DNA of 37,770 nucleotides, taken from Bacteroidota bacterium. GTDB lineage: Bacteria > Bacteroidota > Bacteroidia > Flavobacteriales > Crocinitomicaceae. This document shows positions 25,463 through 34,756 of the stretch, in pieces. The notes beneath the pieces were generated by a model. It saw only the letters and a program-made list of their open reading frames with translations, did not search any database and was not told where the DNA came from. The stretch is from positions 1-37,770 of the forward strand of contig JAKQEZ010000130.1 in the NCBI GenBank assembly GCA_029558435.1, given 5' to 3'. Made by a program: the position numbers and the translations under genes. Position 1 is the stretch's first letter, and each line of letters opens with the position of its first letter.

Positions 25463-27520
25463 TTACACCGCATTATTTTTTTCATCCAACAACTGTTTGT
25501 AGTGGTTATACAATTCCATTTGTGCATGAAAGGTATTTACATCTGATTTTCGGTACTTATTTTTTTGATTTTTTCCAATAATTCGGGTTTTGGCAGTGCC
25601 TTTGAATTGGTATTCAAAAATCAAATCAATTTCTTTTTGTAGTGCAGCATCTTTGATTGGCGCCATTACTTCGATACGCTTGTAAAGGTTTCTTTCCATC
25701 CAATCAGCACTACTAATGTAGTAAAGCGAATTACCTTGATTGTAAAATTTTAATATACGCGCGTGTTCCAAAAAGCGATCAACAATGGAATAAACTTTAA
25801 TGTTGGACGAAAGTCCTTCTACACCTGGCACCAAACAACAAATTCCTCGTATAACCATTTTAATGTGCACACCTGCATTGCTTGCTTTGTATAGCAGTTC
25901 AATCAAATCTTGGTCGGTTAAGTTGTTTAACTTGATAAAAATTTCTGCTTTTATACCTGCTTGGGCAGCAGCAATTTCGTTTTCTATGAGTTCAACAATT
26001 CTTTTCTTTGTATTAAATGGCGAGACCAATAATTCTTCAAAAACCTCATCTCTAGAATCGGACTCAGAAGCTAATAAATCAAATACTTTTTCAACTTCTT
26101 GGCCAATTTTTTCATCGGCTGTAATGAAACTTAAATCGCCGTAAATTTTTGCGGTTTTTTCATGAAAATTACCCGTTCCGATGTGCGAAATGTATTGCTT
26201 TTCTTTTTTATTTTGACGAACTATTTGAAACAATTTAGAATGCACTTTCAAGTCTTGACGACCGTGCAAAACTGTTGCTCCGTTTTCCTTTAATCGGTTC
26301 GACCAATACAAATTATTTTCTTCATCAAAGCGCGCCATTAATTCTAAGAAAACCGTTACTTGTTTGCCGTTGCTGATGGCGTTCATAAGCGCTTTTAAAA
26401 TAGGCGACTCACGCGTTACTCGGTACACGTTGATTTTTATTGAAACAACTTTGGGGTCAATGGCTGCTTCGCGCAACATATCCACCAGATAATCAAATCG
26501 TTGGTAGGGATAATGCAGCATTACGTCTTTACGAAGGATGTATTTGAGTAAGCTCCTTCTATTTTCTAATTCTGGATGATTCAGTGGCGGCAATGGTTTG
26601 TAAACAAAATTAGGGTTATCAAAATCAGGAAATGACATGAAATCTTTAAAATTGTGATAACGTCCACCTGCAATTGTATTTACGCCATATTCCAACCCTA
26701 GGTGTCTTAACAAATATTCCAACAAATCGATGGGCATTTCATTGTCGTACACAAACCTTACGGGCGTACCTTTTTTGCGCAATTTGATGCTTTGTTCCAC
26801 TTTGTCTTTGAGTGAAGTTGAAATATCGTCATCTAGGTTTAATTCAGCATCTCGTGTAAATTTAAATGTATATGCTTCTGCTTTATCGTAGATGAAAATA
26901 GAGAATATTTCATCCAAATTCAAGCGAATGATGTCATCGAGCAAAATCACTTTTGTTTTTTCAGCTTCTTTGATGATATAGAACCTAGAAATGGTAGAAG
27001 GAATTTTAATCAACGCATAGCGCACCTTCGTTTTATTCAGGTAAATCATTTTGATAGCCAAATAAATGCCCGAATCTTTTAAACGGGGAAAAGGTGTGGC
27101 GGCATTGAGCATTATTGGAACAATAGCATGTTTCAATTTGAGGTTGAAATACAATTTTAGTTCACTAACTTGCTCTTTTGTTAAGTCCTTTTCTTGGATG
27201 TGGTAAATGTTGTGTTGTTCTAATTCTTTTAAAATTTTCTGGTAAGCAATTTCAAATTGTTTTTGTTGGCGCAGAACAATCAATCGGATTTCTTTAAACA
27301 GGTCTTTGGGATTTCCTTTAAAACCGTCAATATTTTTATCACCAACTTCAATCATTTTACGGATATTGGCAACACGCACACGGAAAAATTCATCCATATT
27401 GTTGGAATAAATTCCTAAAAATCGCATGCGTTCAATAACAGGATTGCGGGGGTCTAATGCTTCTTGCAATACCCGCTCATTAAAGGACAACCAGCTTAAC
27501 TCCCTGTTAAAAATAACCAT
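25463..27520 (-). CDS. ppk1: Polyphosphate kinase 1
   Basis: Reversibly polymerises the terminal phosphate of ATP into inorganic polyphosphate, a stress and phosphate store. At 685 residues it is full length. It starts with the PPK N-terminal domain (NRELSWLSFNERVLQEA, 5-21). The two phospholipase-D-like catalytic halves contain HSK at 427-429 (His427 is the predicted phosphorylated residue), HIGTGNFHEKTAKIYGD just after, and HARILKFYN in the second half near 610. It starts 25 bases after the stop of the upstream lipoprotein gene and is likely co-transcribed with it. No ppx gene is adjacent. Confidence 0.97.
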   Translation of the reverse strand: MVIFNRELSWLSFNERVLQEALDPRNPVIERMRFLGIYSNNMDEFFRVRVANIRKMIEVGDKNIDGFKGNPKDLFKEIRLIVLRQQKQFEIAYQKILKELEQHNIYHIQEKDLTKEQVSELKLYFNLKLKHAIVPIMLNAATPFPRLKDSGIYLAIKMIYLNKTKVRYALIKIPSTISRFYIIKEAEKTKVILLDDIIRLNLDEIFSIFIYDKAEAYTFKFTRDAELNLDDDISTSLKDKVEQSIKLRKKGTPVRFVYDNEMPIDLLEYLLRHLGLEYGVNTIAGGRYHNFKDFMSFPDFDNPNFVYKPLPPLNHPELENRRSLLKYILRKDVMLHYPYQRFDYLVDMLREAAIDPKVVSIKINVYRVTRESPILKALMNAISNGKQVTVFLELMARFDEENNLYWSNRLKENGATVLHGRQDLKVHSKLFQIVRQNKKEKQYISHIGTGNFHEKTAKIYGDLSFITADEKIGQEVEKVFDLLASESDSRDEVFEELLVSPFNTKKRIVELIENEIAAAQAGIKAEIFIKLNNLTDQDLIELLYKASNAGVHIKMVIRGICCLVPGVEGLSSNIKVYSIVDRFLEHARILKFYNQGNSLYYISSADWMERNLYKRIEVMAPIKDAALQKEIDLIFEYQFKGTAKTRIIGKNQKNKYRKSDVNTFHAQMELYNHYKQLLDEKNNAV

Positions 27521-27545
27521 AGATGTGATAAAAAGGAATGCTATT

Positions 27546-28082
27546 TTAAACTTTTAACCCTTTCACCACACGATCCTGGCGTTTGGTTTTTTGTAATTTT
27601 TTGAGCATCACCATCAAATAGGCATTTCCTGCATAGGATTCTACGGTGTATTTTTCATTTCCATACATCAGCTCTCCACCTTTATTCATGTCCCAAGTAG
27701 CCTCTAAATAATATTTAGCATTGCTGTTGTTTGCCTGTCTGACTTTAAACGATAAATACCTACCTTGTCCAACTTCAAAACGGATTAGCATTTCATTGTT
27801 TTTGCCATACGATTCAAAAATTCCAGGTGTTTGTGCTTGAATTGTAATTCTATTTTCTTCTCTATTGCTATTTGTTACCAACGCCCCATCAGAAGTTGTT
27901 CCTTGCCCACCTGTTTGTTTAACACGTTGCAAAACAATGGCTTGAGAAATATAAAACTGAACCTTTTTCATGTGTGCTTCGGTATACAAATTAAAATCTT
28001 CTTTAATTTGATCGGTATAGGCTACTTTAGCTCCGCACGATGCAAGCAAAAAAGCGAGTGCAATAATTCCAAGGTATTTCAT
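27546..28082 (-). CDS. Lipoprotein of unknown function upstream of ppk1
   Basis: Start at ATG 28082 gives 178 residues; a longer frame to 28130 would precede the signal peptide and cross the promoter. MKYLGIIALAFLLASCG is a clear lipoprotein signal, with Cys16 acylated. The mature part has a beta-rich centre (RITIQAQTPGIFESYG, MLIRFEVGQGRYLSFKVRQ) and a basic helical tail (LKKLQKTKRQDRVVKGLKV). I recognise no enzyme family. An exact -7 box precedes it, and only 25 bases separate it from ppk1, so it may be functionally linked to polyphosphate, though nothing in the protein shows this. Confidence 0.7.
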   Translation of the reverse strand: MKYLGIIALAFLLASCGAKVAYTDQIKEDFNLYTEAHMKKVQFYISQAIVLQRVKQTGGQGTTSDGALVTNSNREENRITIQAQTPGIFESYGKNNEMLIRFEVGQGRYLSFKVRQANNSNAKYYLEATWDMNKGGELMYGNEKYTVESYAGNAYLMVMLKKLQKTKRQDRVVKGLKV

Positions 28083-28096
28083 GATTGATTTTTTTA

Positions 28097-28104
28097 CAAA
28101 TATA
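28097..28104 (-). promoter_or_regulatory. Promoter -7 box for the lipoprotein-ppk1 unit
   Basis: The minus strand reads TATATTTG (exact TAnnTTTG) with TTTTTG 16 bases upstream and the ATG 14 bases downstream. Confidence 0.6.
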
Positions 28105-28152
28105 TTGATTTTGTCTGATTCAAAAACCATTCCTTAATTGTCAGTTGCATCA

Positions 28153-28188
28153 TAAAAAAAAGACCGATGACAAACTAGCATCGGTCTT
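28153..28188 (-). terminator. Terminator of the giant surface protein gene
   Basis: AAGACCGATG (28160-28169) pairs with CATCGGTCTT (28179-28188) around a 9-base loop. Read on the minus strand the stem ends in eight T residues (28154-28161), a textbook intrinsic terminator. Confidence 0.92.
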
Positions 28189-28207
28189 CCTTCCCTTTTA
28201 TTTTAAA

Positions 28208-31200
28208 TTATCGCAATATGTTAACGTGTCCAACATATTGCTTACTATCACTTGAACTTTTCATTTTAACTTCTATTTTCCAAGTGTAAGTACCATCTTG
28301 ACATATTTTTCCGTCAACACCATACTTACCATTCCAACCAATTTCAGCATCGTGCGACTCAAACACTAATTCTCCCCAACGGTTGAATATTAACAACGAA
28401 TATTTTTGAGGGTCATATCCTGCAGCCAATACTGGTTTGAAAGTTTCGTTATAATCATCACCATCTGGTGTAAATGTATTTGGAACATAAATCAACAATT
28501 CTTCTTTCACATTTACAGTTGCAGTTGCTGTATCAGAACATCCTGCTGGAGTTGAAGCAACAAGAGTCACAACATAACTTCCAGCCTCGTCATTAGGGAA
28601 TGCGTGAATTGGCGAATGTACATTACTTGGACCAGTACCATCACCAAATGTCCAATGGTAATTTGTAGCCCCTTGCGATTCATTAATCATTTGCGACTCC
28701 CAGTTATAAAAAGACAATTCTGATGGGTCTGGGTGGAATGCTGCTGTTGGAATTCCTTCCACACAAATGAAGTTTGGAGCTGTTAAACTGTTTGTACATC
28801 CCTCTGGTGTAGAAACAACCAAAGTAACATCATAACATCCTGGTGCTGTAATAGTAGTTGAAACACCTGAGCATCCTTGTAATACCTCTCCATTTCCTAT
28901 ATACCACGTACAATTTGTTAAATTACCAGTTGAATGATTAATCAATGTTGGTGTAACAGGAGAACAACCGTACAGATTTTGACCTTCAAAATCCATAACA
29001 GGGATAGGAATAACTGTAACAATCATTTGATCTGTGTTTTTACAACCATTATTATCTGTACCTATCACTGTATAGGTTGTTGTATCCGTTGGTGTAAATG
29101 GTGTTCCATTTACAACTCCATTGTCCCAAACATACGTTTGAGCACCTGAACCTGTAACTACAACTTGTGTCCCAGCACATACTGTTTGATCAGCACCAGC
29201 AGAAACATTTGGCAATGCATTTATTGTAACCACAGTTGCTTCATTAACCGTTTGTTGACAACCCAATGTGCTTCCTTCTTGCACGTTTGTAATTGTATAA
29301 GTGAAAGAACCTACCGCATTTGTTGGAATTTGGAACGAGCTTGTTGAACCCGTTGAAGTTGCATATTGGTTAGCACCACCGTTCACATTGTAAGTGAAAG
29401 TATAAGGCGCTGTTCCGTTAGCTCCCGTAAATGTTACTGTTGGAAGCACAGCATCCATATAACAAGCTGCTATAGGTGTAGAAATACTTGCTGATGGTAA
29501 TGGACTAACAGTAATGGTTTCTGTTAAGTTAACATCGTAGTTACACATTGTTGCTGGGTCCATAACGTTTATTAAATTGTAAACATACGTACCCGGAACG
29601 TTGGTTGGTTGAGTCAATGTTACAGAACTACCATTAGTTGAAGTAGCAACTTGTACTGGTCCACCATTTATTGTATAGCTAAATGCAAACTGACCAGAAC
29701 TGTTAGAACCTGTGAAAGTAACACCAGGTGCTGGCGCATTTTGACAAACGTTTGTTGTTCCTGAAGATGATGCTACTGGTGTCATTCCAACTGTTACAAT
29801 TGCTTGACCATTTTGAGGTTGCGAACAACCTGTAGTAACATCTTGCACAGAAATCAATTGGTAGGTATAAACGGTTGCTACCGATGTTGGTACGTTCACC
29901 GTTACTGTATTTGAACCAGATGTTGTTACTGTTTGTGGAGCACCACCATTAATAGAATAAGTAAATTGATAATCAGATGTTCCATTTCCACCTGTGAAAG
30001 TTACCTGTGGATTGGTTGCATTTTGACACAATGAAGCTGTTCCATAAATTGTTGCTGTTGGCAATGGATTTACAGTAATTACTTGTGATGATGTCACGTT
30101 TTGATTACATCCCGTTGCTGGGTCAGCTACGTTGGTTAAAGCATACGTAAATGTACCTGCTACATTGGTAGGAACATTAATGGTATGTTGCGTGTTCCCT
30201 CCAGATGTTGTTACAGTTTGAGGCGCACCACCATTCAATGTATACGTAAACGAATAATTGTTAGTGCTATTATTTCCAGTAAACGTCACTGTTGGTTGAG
30301 CATCGTTCTGACAAACAACAGTTGCTCCAGCCGATGTTGCATTTGGCATTGGATTAATAATTACAGTTGCTGTACCCGATTGTGCTTGAGAACATCCCGT
30401 TGAAACATCTTGAACTCCTTGCAATGCATAAGAATAAGTTCCCGCAATTGATGTTGGTACAGTAATGTTAGCCGTTGGGCCACCTGCTGTTGTAATTGTT
30501 TGAGGGGAGCCACCATTCAATGTATAAGTAAACTGATAATTTGATGTTCCATTTGCACCATTGAATACCACTTGAGTAGAAGGTGCTCCTTGACACAAGG
30601 TGGTTGTTCCTGCAATTGTTGCTGTTGGCATTGGATTAACAACTACCACTTGTGTTTGTGTCAAGTTTTGATTACATCCTGTTGCTGGGTCGGATACATT
30701 GGTTAACGCGTATGTAAATGTTCCAGCTGTTGTAGTTGGTACGTTAATCGTTGCTGTTGTTGCGCCACCTGTTGTAGTTAATACTTGGTTTGAACCACCA
30801 TTCAAAGTATAAGTAAACTGATAGTTGTTGCTACTGTTACTTCCTGTGAAGGTAACTTGTGGCGATGGAGCTCCTTGACACACAGTTGTTGCACCTGTTG
30901 ATGTTGCATTTGGCATCGGATTCACAATAACTGTAGCTGTACCTGTTTGTGGCTGTGAACATCCTGTGGTTACTTGCGCAACATTTTGAAGGGCATACGT
31001 GTATGTTCCAGGTGTTGCCGTTGGAATTGAAATGGTTGCCGTGTTTCCACCTGTTGTTGTTATTGTTTGTGTTGCACCACCATTCAATGTATATGTAAAT
31101 TGATAATTTGGTGTTGCGTTTGCTCCTGTAAATGTAACGTTAACTGCAGGTGAACCTTGACAAACAGTTGTTGTTCCTGCAATAGTTGCAGTTGGCATTG

Positions 31201-33628
31201 GGTTAACAACCACCACTTGTGTTTGTGTCAAGTTTTGGTTACATCCCGTTGCTGGGTCAGATACATTGGTTAAAGCATAAGTAAACGTACCCGGAACTGT
31301 TGTAGGAACATTGATTGTTGCTGTGTTTGCTCCACCTGTTGTTGTTAGTGTTTGGTTTGCACCACCATTCAAAGTATAAGTAAACTGATAGTTATTGCTA
31401 CTATTGCTTCCTGTAAAAGTAACTTGTGGAGAAGGTGCATTTTGACAAACCGTTGTTGCACCTGTAGATGTTGCATTTGGCATCGGATTTACCACAACAG
31501 TTGCTGTTCCTGCTTGAGTTTGTGAACATCCTGTTGCAACATCTGTTACTGAAATTAAACTATAAGCAAAAGTTCCAGGTGTTCCAGTTGGAATGGTAAC
31601 TGTTGCTGTTGAGCCTACAGAATTGATTGTTTGTGGCGCTCCTCCATTAATAGAATATTCAAATTGATAAGTAGATGTACCATTTGCACCAGTAAACGTA
31701 ATTGTTGGAGCAGCATCACCTTGACATACTATTGCATCTCCTGCAATGGTTGCAGTTGGAGTTGGGTTGATTGTTATCGTTGCTGCATCAGTAACATTTG
31801 ATTGACATGAAGCGGAAAGTGGATCAGATACATGGGTAAGATTGTAGGTATAGGTACCCGCTGGAGTATTTGGAACAGGAACTACTACACTGCTACCTCC
31901 TGATGTTGTTACCGTTTGCGCAGCACCACCATTAATATTGTATGTAAATGTATAAGGTCCAGGTGTTTGTCCTCCTGTAAACGTAACTGCTGGTGAACCT
32001 GTACCGTTACAAATAGTAGAAGTACCTGCAATAGTGGCTGTCGGACCTGGCACAACCGTAAGTGGTTGCTGAGTTGAGGTTGTACAACCATCTGCAGTGG
32101 TAATGTTTAAAGTAATGTTGCTTGTTCCTGCTGAATTATAGGTATGATTTGGATTGGTGTATGTACCAGTTGTTTGCGCAACTCCTGTCATTGTTCCAGA
32201 AGAACTTGGAGAACTAATGCCATCGCCAAAATTCCATTGGTATTGCGTTATGGTTCCACCTGGATCAATGGTTGAAGTACTTGCAAGGTTAACCACTCCT
32301 CCCACACAAGTTGGATTTGGAGCTACAGTAAAACTAGCTGTAGGCACTGGGTAAATTGTTGCAGTATAGTTCAGTGTTGCAGAACAAATAGACCCAACAG
32401 GTAATACATTACAAGTGTAATTCCCTGGTGCGGTGATAGTAATTTGAGGGGTTGTTTCACCTGTACTCCATAAATAAGATTGAATACCAACTGTTGGTGC
32501 TTGAAGTGTAGTTGAAGTTCCTTGACAAAATTGGTCAATTGTAAATTGATCACAGGTTATATCCACATAAGCATATCCCCAGTGTCCCGAAGCCGAACAG
32601 TCTCCAGCTGTAATTTCAAAAGTCAACGTTTGACCATTATAAGCTCCTAAAGGCACAAAAACAGATGTCCAAGTTCTATAAGCAACTCCACCACCTGTTA
32701 CCCATCCAGGCGCACCATCACCAAAATAAGAGAAATAAGTTGCACAGTTAACTTCATTCCCCCCTGCATCAAATAATTTCACATTGAAAAACGGACGTTC
32801 TGGATTAGTATGCCCTGTACCTGGATCTTGCAATACTGCCATGTAATTATAAGTTAATGAGAAATCAACACTAGAAACAGTAAAGGTTCTTCTTAAACGT
32901 GCATATCTAGCTCCTGTACCAGTACCATCACCAATCATGGCAGAGGTAGAACCTTGAAAAACTCTAGGAGCGCCAGTATAAGCATCTGTTCCACCAGTAA
33001 CAAGTGTATGTTGACCAGTACAAGAAGTAGTTTCACCTGATGTTGCTCCCATAAAAGCTCCTGTTACAGTTCCACAAAAACGGTTCCAGTTGGTGTAATC
33101 ACCGTATTCAAAATCTGAGTTATCGCACGCTGCTTTGGGTTCATTTGGATTGTCTTTATCCAACTTATTTACATTTGGTTCTTCATCTTTATGATAAATG
33201 TATTTTCCAACCTGAGTTTGCCCTGGCTTATGCATTAATACAGGCGTTTCAAACCAATAATTATCTTGCGTTCTTTCAATTGATTCAAGCACATAGGCAT
33301 TGAAATCAACAACGTCTTTATAACAAACTGTTGCTTTTAAATACGATAATAGATAATCAACTTCGTATTTATTCCACTCCAAAAATGAGTTAAAATCAGC
33401 ATTAAACTGACTTTGGAATTGTTGTTTAAATGCATTGTTCTTCTTTAATTTTTCAAAAGAACTCACCACATTGTTTCTACAACTAATTTCTTGAGGTGTT
33501 AAATCATGGTTATGATTGTGCTCTTGAGCAAATATCCCATTTGTAAGAGTCACCAATACTATCATAGTCAAAAAAATAGTTCTGACAGATAGTAGTTTTA
33601 AGTTTCTAAAGTGAGTAGCCATAATCAT
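28208..33628 (-). CDS. Giant T9SS type B surface protein with ten tandem repeats
   Basis: The 1806-residue product has a signal peptide at 1-35 (ATG 33622 is an alternative start). Residues about 165-365 form an aromatic-rich domain that looks like a carbohydrate- or ligand-binding jelly roll. An Ig-like and a PKD domain (WNFGDG near 465) follow, then ten tandem repeats of 93-95 residues (529-1472), each with paired cysteines (VCQ..., GCNQ or GCSQ) and a FTYTLNGG core. An Ig-like and two PKD-like domains (WTFGDG near 1640) come next. The last 96 residues (VPNTFTPDGDD, IFNRWGELVFES, WNGKY) are the gliding-motility-associated CHU_C domain, the type B sorting signal. It should be exported by T9SS and displayed or released as an adhesin. 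The N-terminus carries HNHNHD, possibly metal-binding. Confidence 0.9.
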   Translation of the reverse strand: MIMATHFRNLKLLSVRTIFLTMIVLVTLTNGIFAQEHNHNHDLTPQEISCRNNVVSSFEKLKKNNAFKQQFQSQFNADFNSFLEWNKYEVDYLLSYLKATVCYKDVVDFNAYVLESIERTQDNYWFETPVLMHKPGQTQVGKYIYHKDEEPNVNKLDKDNPNEPKAACDNSDFEYGDYTNWNRFCGTVTGAFMGATSGETTSCTGQHTLVTGGTDAYTGAPRVFQGSTSAMIGDGTGTGARYARLRRTFTVSSVDFSLTYNYMAVLQDPGTGHTNPERPFFNVKLFDAGGNEVNCATYFSYFGDGAPGWVTGGGVAYRTWTSVFVPLGAYNGQTLTFEITAGDCSASGHWGYAYVDITCDQFTIDQFCQGTSTTLQAPTVGIQSYLWSTGETTPQITITAPGNYTCNVLPVGSICSATLNYTATIYPVPTASFTVAPNPTCVGGVVNLASTSTIDPGGTITQYQWNFGDGISSPSSSGTMTGVAQTTGTYTNPNHTYNSAGTSNITLNITTADGCTTSTQQPLTVVPGPTATIAGTSTICNGTGSPAVTFTGGQTPGPYTFTYNINGGAAQTVTTSGGSSVVVPVPNTPAGTYTYNLTHVSDPLSASCQSNVTDAATITINPTPTATIAGDAIVCQGDAAPTITFTGANGTSTYQFEYSINGGAPQTINSVGSTATVTIPTGTPGTFAYSLISVTDVATGCSQTQAGTATVVVNPMPNATSTGATTVCQNAPSPQVTFTGSNSSNNYQFTYTLNGGANQTLTTTGGANTATINVPTTVPGTFTYALTNVSDPATGCNQNLTQTQVVVVNPMPTATIAGTTTVCQGSPAVNVTFTGANATPNYQFTYTLNGGATQTITTTGGNTATISIPTATPGTYTYALQNVAQVTTGCSQPQTGTATVIVNPMPNATSTGATTVCQGAPSPQVTFTGSNSSNNYQFTYTLNGGSNQVLTTTGGATTATINVPTTTAGTFTYALTNVSDPATGCNQNLTQTQVVVVNPMPTATIAGTTTLCQGAPSTQVVFNGANGTSNYQFTYTLNGGSPQTITTAGGPTANITVPTSIAGTYSYALQGVQDVSTGCSQAQSGTATVIINPMPNATSAGATVVCQNDAQPTVTFTGNNSTNNYSFTYTLNGGAPQTVTTSGGNTQHTINVPTNVAGTFTYALTNVADPATGCNQNVTSSQVITVNPLPTATIYGTASLCQNATNPQVTFTGGNGTSDYQFTYSINGGAPQTVTTSGSNTVTVNVPTSVATVYTYQLISVQDVTTGCSQPQNGQAIVTVGMTPVASSSGTTNVCQNAPAPGVTFTGSNSSGQFAFSYTINGGPVQVATSTNGSSVTLTQPTNVPGTYVYNLINVMDPATMCNYDVNLTETITVSPLPSASISTPIAACYMDAVLPTVTFTGANGTAPYTFTYNVNGGANQYATSTGSTSSFQIPTNAVGSFTYTITNVQEGSTLGCQQTVNEATVVTINALPNVSAGADQTVCAGTQVVVTGSGAQTYVWDNGVVNGTPFTPTDTTTYTVIGTDNNGCKNTDQMIVTVIPIPVMDFEGQNLYGCSPVTPTLINHSTGNLTNCTWYIGNGEVLQGCSGVSTTITAPGCYDVTLVVSTPEGCTNSLTAPNFICVEGIPTAAFHPDPSELSFYNWESQMINESQGATNYHWTFGDGTGPSNVHSPIHAFPNDEAGSYVVTLVASTPAGCSDTATATVNVKEELLIYVPNTFTPDGDDYNETFKPVLAAGYDPQKYSLLIFNRWGELVFESHDAEIGWNGKYGVDGKICQDGTYTWKIEVKMKSSSDSKQYVGHVNILR
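29213..32044 (-). repeat. Ten tandem repeats (279-285 bp) in the giant protein
   Basis: Repeat boundaries on the minus strand, taken at the leading Pro codon, are 32044, 31759, 31480, 31195, 30913, 30628, 30346, 30061, 29779 and 29497, ending at 29213. Units alternate between two types. Type A starts PTATIAG and has GCSQ; type B starts PNATSTGATTVCQ and has DPATGCNQ. Three A/B pairs are each exactly 567 bp. Confidence 0.9.
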
Positions 33629-33790
33629 AAGAGTTATTTTGAGTTAAAAATATAAAATTTTAAACTTTATTTTAACGTATTACGAAAATATTTTTTATAA
33701 GTTGCCTAAAATCAGCTATTTTATTGATTTTTTAAGACCAAATCATTCAAAAACCAGTACTAAACCCTTTTATTTGTCGATGAGATTTTT

Positions 33791-34756
33791 TTAATGATTT
33801 CTGTTTAATAAGAAATTACTCAATTGCGATAAGTGCAATTTATTTTCAATATTTACTTGAATTTGATGCAAGTGCGCAAGTGCATTGTTGAAATAATTAT
33901 TTGCTACATCTTCTGCAAGTTGTTTCACATTTAATGTTTCAAATAATATTTTAGTTCTTTCAATTTTTCTGATGTTATCTAATTCATTTTTAATAGAATG
34001 AAGTTCAATTAATTGTTTGTTGTTGGCATGTTTTTTTGCTAATAAATAAAGAATTGTTTTTTTATTTTCAATAACATCACCCCCAATTTGTTTTCCAAAT
34101 TTTTCTGGATCTCCGTATAAATCAAGAATATCGTCTTGAATTTGAAATGAAAGTCCTATATTAACACCAAAGTCATAACAATGTTTCCTGTCTTGTTCGT
34201 CACATCCTGCAATAATTGCAGCCATTTCAAGTGCACAACCTAATAAAACAGATGTTTTTAGACGTATCATTTGGATATAATCGTCAATAGAAATGTCTTC
34301 TTGCGATTCAAAATCCATGTCCATTTGCTGTCCTTCACATATTTCGATGGCTGCTTGGTTGAATGTTTTTAATATTTCTCTTAAATCGCCCTCTTGTTGT
34401 TGTAGGTGTTCATAAGCTTTAATAAAAATTGCATCGCCAGAAAGAATAGCTACGTTTAAATTCCATTTTTGATGAACCGTTTCTTGCCCTCTTCTCAAAG
34501 GAGCTTTGTCCATAATATCATCGTGCACCAACGAGAAATTGTGTAATAATTCAATCGCAATTGCGGCATGAATAGCTTGTTCTTTTTTTAGCCCAAACAT
34601 TTCTGCCCCCAACAATGTTAAAATAGGTCGAATTCTTTTACCTCCAATTTTTAAGAAATAGGATATTGGTTCGTATAATGATTGAGGTGTTGTTGGTAAA
34701 TTTAATGCAGAAAGTTCTGCTTCAATGTATTTTGTATAGATGGGTAAAAAATCCAT
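33791..34756 (-). CDS. Polyprenyl synthase, short-chain (probably GGPP-type)
   Basis: Condenses isopentenyl diphosphate with allylic diphosphates. ATG 34756 gives 321 residues; the longer frame to 34873 runs back inside rfbA and is not real. The first Asp-rich motif is DDIMD (79-83) and the second DDILD (208-212), with the GGKRIRP start motif at 38-44. Phe74 lies five residues before the first Asp motif and Ser75 four before, without the two-residue insertion of bacterial FPP synthases. This pattern resembles type I GGPP synthases and predicts a product near C20. Its ATG shares one base with the rfbA stop (TAATG), so translation is coupled. The product may feed quinone, carotenoid or other isoprenoid synthesis. 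Confidence 0.92.
   Translation of the reverse strand: MDFLPIYTKYIEAELSALNLPTTPQSLYEPISYFLKIGGKRIRPILTLLGAEMFGLKKEQAIHAAIAIELLHNFSLVHDDIMDKAPLRRGQETVHQKWNLNVAILSGDAIFIKAYEHLQQQEGDLREILKTFNQAAIEICEGQQMDMDFESQEDISIDDYIQMIRLKTSVLLGCALEMAAIIAGCDEQDRKHCYDFGVNIGLSFQIQDDILDLYGDPEKFGKQIGGDVIENKKTILYLLAKKHANNKQLIELHSIKNELDNIRKIERTKILFETLNVKQLAEDVANNYFNNALAHLHQIQVNIENKLHLSQLSNFLLNRNH

Noticed and set aside
29213..32044. CRISPR array or non-coding satellite at the repeat cluster
   Set aside because: The repeats are 279-285 bp, in frame, and encode protein domains; no short direct repeats with unique spacers.
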